Assembly: GCA_019828545.1 (NCBI GenBank)
Contig: JACVRA010000138.1
Span: 186,001-250,000 of the forward strand
Direction: 5' to 3'
Source: Paracamarosporium sp. OC-R06-R3
Taxonomy: Eukaryota; Ascomycota; Dothideomycetes; Pleosporales; Didymosphaeriaceae
Length of the DNA: 64,000 nucleotides
Shown here: positions 57,901 through 64,000 of the stretch, piece after piece
How the letters are laid out: each line of letters opens with the position of its first letter
How positions within the stretch are numbered: position 1 is the stretch's first letter
Made by a program: the position numbers and the translations under genes
The notes under the pieces: generated by a model
Told to the model about the DNA's origin: nothing
Database searches by the model: none
What the model saw: only the letters and a program-made list of their open reading frames with translations

Positions 57901-59696
57901 TTCCTTGAAACAATGACATACAGTCTGTCCTTATTTGTTCCCCTTTCCTTGCGATTGCTGACGAATGATTCAAGAATTCTTCATCCACCTGGCTTTATAG
58001 CGCAGTCATGGAGCTTACTATGGATGGATCGCGACCTACATGGGCAAAGGATGAGTGGAGCTTTGTCCCATTTGACCTCCAAACTATTAGCCCCTCTGAG
58101 CGACCAACTTCCCCGGAAGCAAAAAGCATCGGAAATTCTGCATCCAATGTCACAGTCTCGACGCCTGCCATCCGAATTCGCATAGATTGTGATATAATCC
58201 CTGCAATTCGTAACTTATCTTCCTGGCTTAGTGATCCGGACGAAACATATATGGAAACAGTACATAACCAAACTGGACTTCAAAATTTTACGTTTCTCAG
58301 CCGTTACATGTTCGAAGGTACGCCTGCGTATACCACGCTTTATACTGATGCGAATATGATACAATGCTGTTCAAATGGCACCACCAATCATCCGGAGACA
58401 GCTGCAATTGGACATTGGTCTACCACTGATCCTGAACGATATCCATATATCGATAGCCATTGGCCTTTGTCGTTCGTGACGAAATGGATAGTAGGGGTAA
58501 GTCGTATTACACAACTTGTCATTGTTATATCTCTAAAGTATATTTCGTGACTCGAAAGTACATCTGCTTATACTTTCAACATACAGAAACCTGTTACATT
58601 CCACAAAGATAAAAACAATGATAGGCTGGTTTTCAAAGATGAGCCAGATCTCCAAGCCGCTCTCTGCAAACCTGTAATAGAGACCACTGATGCGTCGGTT
58701 TTGGTCGATCGGAAGACGGGCACGGTTTTTTCATACAAGCTTGAGGGTCCTCTGATTCCGTTCGATGCAGCTTGGTCAGAAGTGTTCTTGAGGCGTAGTC
58801 TATGGAACACGAGCCGCAGTTATGATCGATCCTATGCCGGCCCCGCGAATTCCACTGCAAGGTAAGAATTTTCGAGGAACATAGTACGATTGCATTGCTA
58901 AATGACCTTTCAAAGCTTCGGTGTGCTCTTCTTCGATGCATTGCTTGGCGCACCGGACCGAGCAAACATCGGCCCGGACGGTTCCAAGTATGAGAGCGGG
59001 TACGAAATACTGGGCGACAACTCTTTCAACTTCCGGGACCAAGAGAACGGAATCAACATGGACCTGATGACATATTCCATGTACACTATGGCGGGGAAAG
59101 AGACAGAGGCCATGCTCAACTACACAACACTAGTCACCAATGCGAACCGAACTCTACAAACGTTCTTCCAACACTTTGTTCAAAATGGGCTTTCCCTTAC
59201 GAAAGGCGGATATGTCTATCAAGCGATCGATGACCAGACGATGACGGACATTGGCCAAGCTATCGATGAGAACTGGACTGCAATTGATAACCAGCCTGTG
59301 TACCCGGCACCCCACGTGGAACGAACAGGTACAGCGACAGTGACCGATCGCATTCAGATATTGTACATGAATCCGGTCGCCACGTTCCTCTCTGTTGGTA
59401 TCCTGATCTGGCTCATTGGTACAGCTGCAGTCATTATTTGCCTGCAGCGCAAATACACAAGATTCATGATGCGCAACGTAGAGCTGATCGCAGACGTCTT
59501 GGTACTCGTTGCTGGCAGCGAAAATTTCTTGAATATGGTGCAAGAGCGAGGTACCTTGTTGAAGCGGGATGAAAGTGTTTGCACTAAGTTGGGATGGTTC
59601 AAAGGAAGCAATGGTGAAGTGAGATGGGGGTTGGAGGTCGTAGGTGGCCGCAATGCTGTGGAATGGGTGGATGCACCAAAGCAGGGTATTATCTGA
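54982..59696 (+). CDS. Large double-DUF3433 membrane protein, interrupted by one TGA
   Basis: Seven exons: 54982-55156, 55209-56096, 56156-57208, 57256-57881, 57924-58496, 58587-58861, 58916-59696. They keep one phase throughout and would code about 1,456 residues. The Ser/Pro/Ala-rich N-terminus is followed by two copies of the fungal DUF3433 unit: one begins ATWYPFTLRWYFMLLPIFLS, the other DWRPRVIHLKNLFALCGFLL. Each has hydrophobic segments, LWWDQVDATFRLLQPYISM-type motifs and large N-glycosylated outer loops. A last membrane segment lies near ATFLSVGILIWLIGTAAVII. Function of the family is unknown. In exon 5 an in-frame TGA (57966-57968, codon 929) follows SPFLAIADE; homologues have Trp at this place as far as I recall, so it looks like a single TGG-to-TGA change. 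Coding quality on both sides is intact. The first intron (52 bp) is the least certain boundary. Confidence 0.85.
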
Positions 59697-61266
59697 GCTT
59701 TGCGTCGGACAATGCGTGTAAAGCAAATACACTTGTTGTAAGTTGTTCTTCAGACACTGGAGTTGTGCATGTTGGGTGAGCTGGCTAACAAAGTGCCACA
59801 CGTGACACTCGTTGGTCGTGCCTGCCCTGCATGAGAGTGAGGGGCACATGAACACATTCGCGACTATTCTTCCAACCTCACCCTCACTCCCAAAAGCTAG
59901 CCACGTCAGCTCTCGCCCTGGGGACATCGACGCTCTTTGTCCAACGCGATGCTGACCACCCAAGACATGCAATCAGAGTTCTACCGACTTTGTCTCTCGC
60001 TTGGGCCGACCGCCGATTGGGAGGCCACGACAGTACCACGTCAGCTCGTGCGCTGTGTCGCTGCAACGTTGCCAATCCCCAAGAACCATGGCAAACGACG
60101 GCGACGAAGAAGAGGATGCCTCAGCACTCGATTCTAACACAGAATTGCTCGGCAGTTCGATTGTCCTCATCCTGGTTTCGTCTTAGTGAGGGCTCGGCCA
60201 TCGACCATCGGCGCACGGGAAATTATTTGTGGGCAAGCGCCCTCCTGAGTGGCCGTGGCTGAGAACACCACAACGAGTCCCACACGAAAGGCCTCTTATC
60301 GATACCCACCCTCCAAGCAGGCAAACCTGCTGTCAGCCGGCAATCCTTCACCGGGCGCCCACCGCCAGTCGGCTTCATCGTGGTGTCGTAACAGCCGGCG
60401 CAAGGCTTCTCTCACTTGGCAGGGCCTGTGAAAATTCTCATCACCTTGCCACGTCCAGCTGGCAGAAGGGCAAGAGAAGCGATCAAACAGCAAGGCCCCT
60501 TTCCAAGGCGGTCTGGGACCCCAGACCGCCCGCGTAGGAGCGATCTCTGTCTCGCCAAGGGGCCTCATTTCGGTGAGCTCTTCCAAATCGAAGGCCTGGA
60601 AACGAGCGCCATTCTGCGCAAACTCAAGCCAGACGTTCCGACTGTCTCAGGACGCACACTCAGCGCCTGCACCTAGACATCAGCTTTTGCTGCATCGTCA
60701 TCGTGAAACGACACGCTTCTCCGAACATGTGGTGTGCCAAAAAAGAAAACTCAAGCCCCAGCCTGCAGGCTGATGGCCATCCTCTGACTCCCTGGTCGTA
60801 ATTTACTCCTTTTCTAGAACTTATCCGGCATGGGTCGTTTCTTTTGACCAGTCGTGTGCGCCAGCCCCCGACGATCAGGCACAACGCTCGCCCGATTGGC
60901 TCGTACTTGCTTAGTTTGTTTTAAGCTATTCCATTTAGAGCTGAATACTTCATCCATGCAGCGTCTCCGGACCGCCACAACGTCTGGCAGGGATAGAAAC
61001 AAACCCGCGCCTGGGCAGTGATTCGTCTCATGGTGGGCGGGTCACTGACCAGGCGCGGTATGGCTGCGTCTAGGATGCAGCCCTCTCTTATTAAGGCCGC
61101 ATCCCCCAGCAGCCCCCGTTTTTCTTCCTACCGCACCAAGCAGGACCTCGTCAGCTTTCGTTGTCGCTGAATAGCTTCACTCCTTCAGCTATCGGCAGTC
61201 GCTCATTCATCAGTATTTTTACGAGTCCGAAGATTTTACTATCCTCCCACCGGTCCATCATTCACA
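59697..61266. other. Intergenic, 1.6 kb
   Basis: Between two plus-strand genes. The minus-strand ORF at 59154-59972 is a shadow of DUF3433 exon 7. The last 150 bp before 61267 are pyrimidine-rich, as in strongly expressed fungal genes. Confidence 0.4.
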
Positions 61267-62154
61267 ATGCAGTTCACTCTTGCCGTCGCCGCGCTAGTCG
61301 CTACCGCTTCCGCATCCAACCTTGTTCATCGTGACACCTTCAACCAGAACGCCACCTGCAACCCCGCAAAGGCCGTCGCCAAGGTCTTCAACCGATGCTC
61401 CTACCCTGTGTATCTATGGTCTATCGACAAGCAGCTTGGTTGCCCTGAGGGAACAGGGCTGGAGCTGAACACCGGCGACTTCTATCATGAGAACTTCCAA
61501 AGCGGAACCAATGGAGGTATCTCGATCAAACTCTCCAAGTTTGAAACGTGCGGCGGAAAGGATATTACCCAGTTGGAATACAAGATCGACAGTTCTGCGG
61601 GTTATGCCGGCAATTATCTTGACATGTCGTTTGTCGACTGTGTAGGAAATCTGGAGGATTGCCCTGGCCGTACGGACGGATTCTATCTGAAGTCCGGTAA
61701 CAAGAATGGCAAATTCCTTTCTGAGGTCAACAACGAGCACTGCCCAATCTTCAATGTCTACAACGCCGAGGAAGCCGCGAAGGTTTCCTACATCAACTGG
61801 GATGACACTCAAACGAAGTACTGCAATGAGGAGGCCGATTTATTGCTGTACCTCTGCGGCGGCGATGCACCTGACGCTGATGACGACTACTCCCCTGCTC
61901 CCGCCTCGTCAGCTGCCCCGTCCAGCCAGATCAAGAGCAGCAGCGCCCCCAGCTCCAGCTCCAGCCCCAAGCCCACTTCGTCGGCCCCTGCTGCTCCTTC
62001 TTCCACTGAGGAGGCATACGTCGTTGCTGCCGCTGCCGTTACCGAGGCTCCCGCATCTTCATCCCCTCCGGTCGTCAAGACCGAGGTTGTCTATGTCACC
62101 CAGTATGTCAAGAGGCACGCCCACGGTCGCCGCCACCAGCACTTCCACGCATAA
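61267..62154 (+). CDS. Secreted Bys1/thaumatin-like protein with Ser/Pro-rich tail
   Basis: Single exon, 295 aa. Signal peptide MQFTLAVAALVATASASN. The domain (residues ~30-200) has VFNRCSYPVYLWSIDKQLG, NTGDFYHENF, GGISIKLSKF, QLEYKI and paired cysteines, matching the BYS1 family (Blastomyces yeast-phase-specific protein) and its thaumatin-like relatives. From residue 203 on, the tail is Ser/Pro/Ala-rich and probably O-glycosylated, ending in a Val/Tyr patch and a His/Arg-rich stretch (KRHAHGRRHQHFHA) that could bind metal or sit at the wall. No GPI signal. ATG context (TCACAATGCA) is good. Role in wall or dimorphism is inferred from the family name only. Confidence 0.88.
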   Translation: MQFTLAVAALVATASASNLVHRDTFNQNATCNPAKAVAKVFNRCSYPVYLWSIDKQLGCPEGTGLELNTGDFYHENFQSGTNGGISIKLSKFETCGGKDITQLEYKIDSSAGYAGNYLDMSFVDCVGNLEDCPGRTDGFYLKSGNKNGKFLSEVNNEHCPIFNVYNAEEAAKVSYINWDDTQTKYCNEEADLLLYLCGGDAPDADDDYSPAPASSAAPSSQIKSSSAPSSSSSPKPTSSAPAAPSSTEEAYVVAAAAVTEAPASSSPPVVKTEVVYVTQYVKRHAHGRRHQHFHA

Positions 62155-64000
62155 GCTACACGTTGCGACACATCCATAATAGCTTATGTTTTGGTCAATT
62201 GCGATGCTAGGAGGCAACAACCGCGATGAGCATGCCGAGTTTTGAGATACCACTTTCGCAAAGTTTTCAACAGGGGAAGAGATGGGAAATGTACATTCCA
62301 TGTAATGACCGTAGTCCGCGTCGCAGGCAAATTCAGTCTTATACCATATTCATATCGACGCGCTTCCGGTCTTGCATTGTGCCTCGCGTTTCGCGTTCCA
62401 CTTTTCGACCTCTTGCCTTGCTCTCGGCATGTTCAGTGGCTCGGAGCGGATGGAGTTCTGTTCAATACCCCTCACGATGTCACGACGATAACCCTCATCA
62501 GCGCGCTCGAATATAGTTTCGTTATGTTTACTTCTTTACTTGTAGGTTTTGAGACGGACGACATGAGACATAATAGCGTCGTCGGGTTGGCGCATACCCG
62601 TACAATTATTGTTTATTTACTTTTGTATTGCCAATAGACGTCTTGTTCATTCAATCACATGGTCGCACATCGGTCGTCCCTTAGCAAATGTGAATCGACT
62701 GGCCGTGACTTGTCGCAGCGAACCCAGCCTAATCTCCCGTACGACTCGAGCGCGTGGCCCTGGCGAGTACGCACGCGCGTGCTCCGAGCCCCTTTCTAGC
62801 CGCGTCCGGCAGTGCGTACGCCTGGCCAGCCTTGCGTCCATCACGCGGTCGTGCGACCGCAGATGCGACTACTGTTCCGAGTCGCCAAAACAATTTGGAC
62901 TGGTTCCTAGCCCTCTTGTTCTGTCCCACAACGGAGATGTCAGAACAACGTTAAGGTTCGAAACATGTTTCCCGAGCTTAAAGGCTGTGCCGCTGGTTTG
63001 CGCAAGCGACCGCAATGCGATGCGCAGTACGCGACAGCGATGATGAGGCACAACGTGACGTGACGTGACAAGCAGCGGGTTTCGACATATCCATGGATCG
63101 GTGTATGGGGTCGCGGAGATTGCCTCTGTCGTTGGAGCAACGCTTCTACCTTCGGGGAAGATTAAGCTTTGGCGATCGCGGCGCGAATGCGTGATCGGCG
63201 GGGGCGCTCATTTCATTTCGGGGGTATAGTACGAGCTAGCAAGCTCAGACTGCATATTGAATAATGAGGGTTCTAGAGGCATGGACAGGCGGTTCACTTG
63301 AGGCTGGGCGGTTGTGTGCAGTGATAGCGTAGAGTAGCGCTCCAGAGAAGGTTGTGCGCAAGTCGGGCGCGAATGCACCTCGTGCGTGCGCGGGCCGGCG
63401 CGGATTGCGAACCTGCGCATGTGGGCCGCTGTAGCTTGCGTTGGTGTACCGCAGTTGGGGGTGCATGCGGATGCAGGGCAAGTGGTGCGTGTGCATGGCG
63501 AGGGTAGTGTTCGTTCGTGCTACATGCAAGATCCGGTCTTGAATTTTTCTTGTTTCTACGTTAAGTTTTCCTGTACGCTAAATCATTATTCGCTGCGTTA
63601 TTACTACGCTGCAAGATTTTTTGCGGAGCGAAATTGCGATTAATGGCGTGTACCGTGGTTGAGCCTTCGGCTTGCTTTCCTTGCTTGTGGAAAGATGTGT
63701 AGACGTGAGCCGTGGTTCTTGAGTACGGCCCTTTGCCGGCCAGCATCGTGAAGACGCTATGATATGTGTAATCTGGTTCTGCTACCGGGTTTTTCAAGTT
63801 TTAATCTCGCGGCAGTTGCGTAGTTGATGACGAGCGTGGGCGGAAGTCGTAACGAGGTATCTCGCTATGGGAGAGACACTGTTACGCACCGCGTACCGGT
63901 ATCGCTATGAATTGTTTTCTCTAGACCATCTAGTTAGGTCTTCTTTTTTCTTTGGTGACCTCAAGCTTTTCTGGAAGTAACACTAGATTGCGTTCTCTGA
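62155..64000. other. Intergenic to window end, 1.8 kb
   Basis: No family-like ORF on either strand. A short GTGAC triple repeat lies at 63055-63069. Nothing else seen. Confidence 0.4.

Noticed and set aside
59154..59972. 272-codon minus-strand ORF
   Set aside because: Shadow of DUF3433 exon 7 on the other strand.

Overview
The window looks like a nuclear contig from a filamentous ascomycete (Pezizomycotina; Dothideomycetes is my guess, not proven). The evidence is many short introns (about 45-75 bp), CTAAC-like branch sites, roughly 50% GC, and families typical of that group: Pth11-like receptor, RTA1, Zn2Cys6 factor, DUF1996, DUF3433, Bys1, secreted histidine acid phosphatase and tyrosinase. 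I recognise no transposon, rRNA, tRNA or CRISPR. All gene models were built by eye from splice sites and family knowledge; exon limits are in each entry.

Layout. 1-464 (-): 5' part of an APH/AIM9-like phosphotransferase. 1889-3273 (+): secreted DUF1996 protein. 3717-5133 (-): delta-12/omega-3 fatty acid desaturase. 5567-7112 (-): phytase-type histidine acid phosphatase. 8074-9970 (+): GABA/choline-type permease. 11158-11787 (+): small CRIB-like protein. 12417-13540 (-): tyrosinase. 15258-16620 (+): Pth11-like membrane protein. 16971-19110 (-): unrecognised basic/disordered protein. 19811-20785 (-): secreted decapeptide-repeat protein. 21699-22934 (+): secreted AstE/AspA-type metallohydrolase. 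26430-27582 (-): seven-exon FKBP prolyl isomerase. 29618-30651 (-): histidinol-phosphatase. 31550-32167 (+): gamma-glutamylcyclotransferase-like. 32898-34076 (-): Rrn11-like Pol I factor, head-to-head with a myristoylated RING-H2 protein at 34344-36556 (+). 41167-43683 (+): Zn2Cys6 factor behind 4.6 kb of non-genic DNA. 45419-46808 (+): Gvp36-like BAR protein. 48493-49585 (+): RTA1-like protein. 49665-52071 (-): Ser/Thr kinase, head-to-head with a helical-domain/pseudokinase protein at 52473-54140 (+). 54982-59696 (+): large double-DUF3433 membrane protein. 61267-62154 (+): Bys1/thaumatin-like secreted protein.

The genes are mostly unrelated housekeeping and accessory functions and do not form a biosynthetic cluster. 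The most interesting points are: (i) the divergent active-kinase / helical-domain-pseudokinase pair, which recalls the RIPK3-MLKL arrangement; (ii) two introns with GC donors, one of them a hidden 48-bp in-frame intron whose removal creates the zinc-ligand His of the AspA-like enzyme; (iii) a phytase whose first intron itself encodes a signal peptide, so splicing would switch between a membrane-anchored and a secreted form; (iv) several otherwise intact genes each carrying one stop or one phase conflict (426, 16082, 49001, 57966, perhaps 26058), which may be real lesions or assembly errors.
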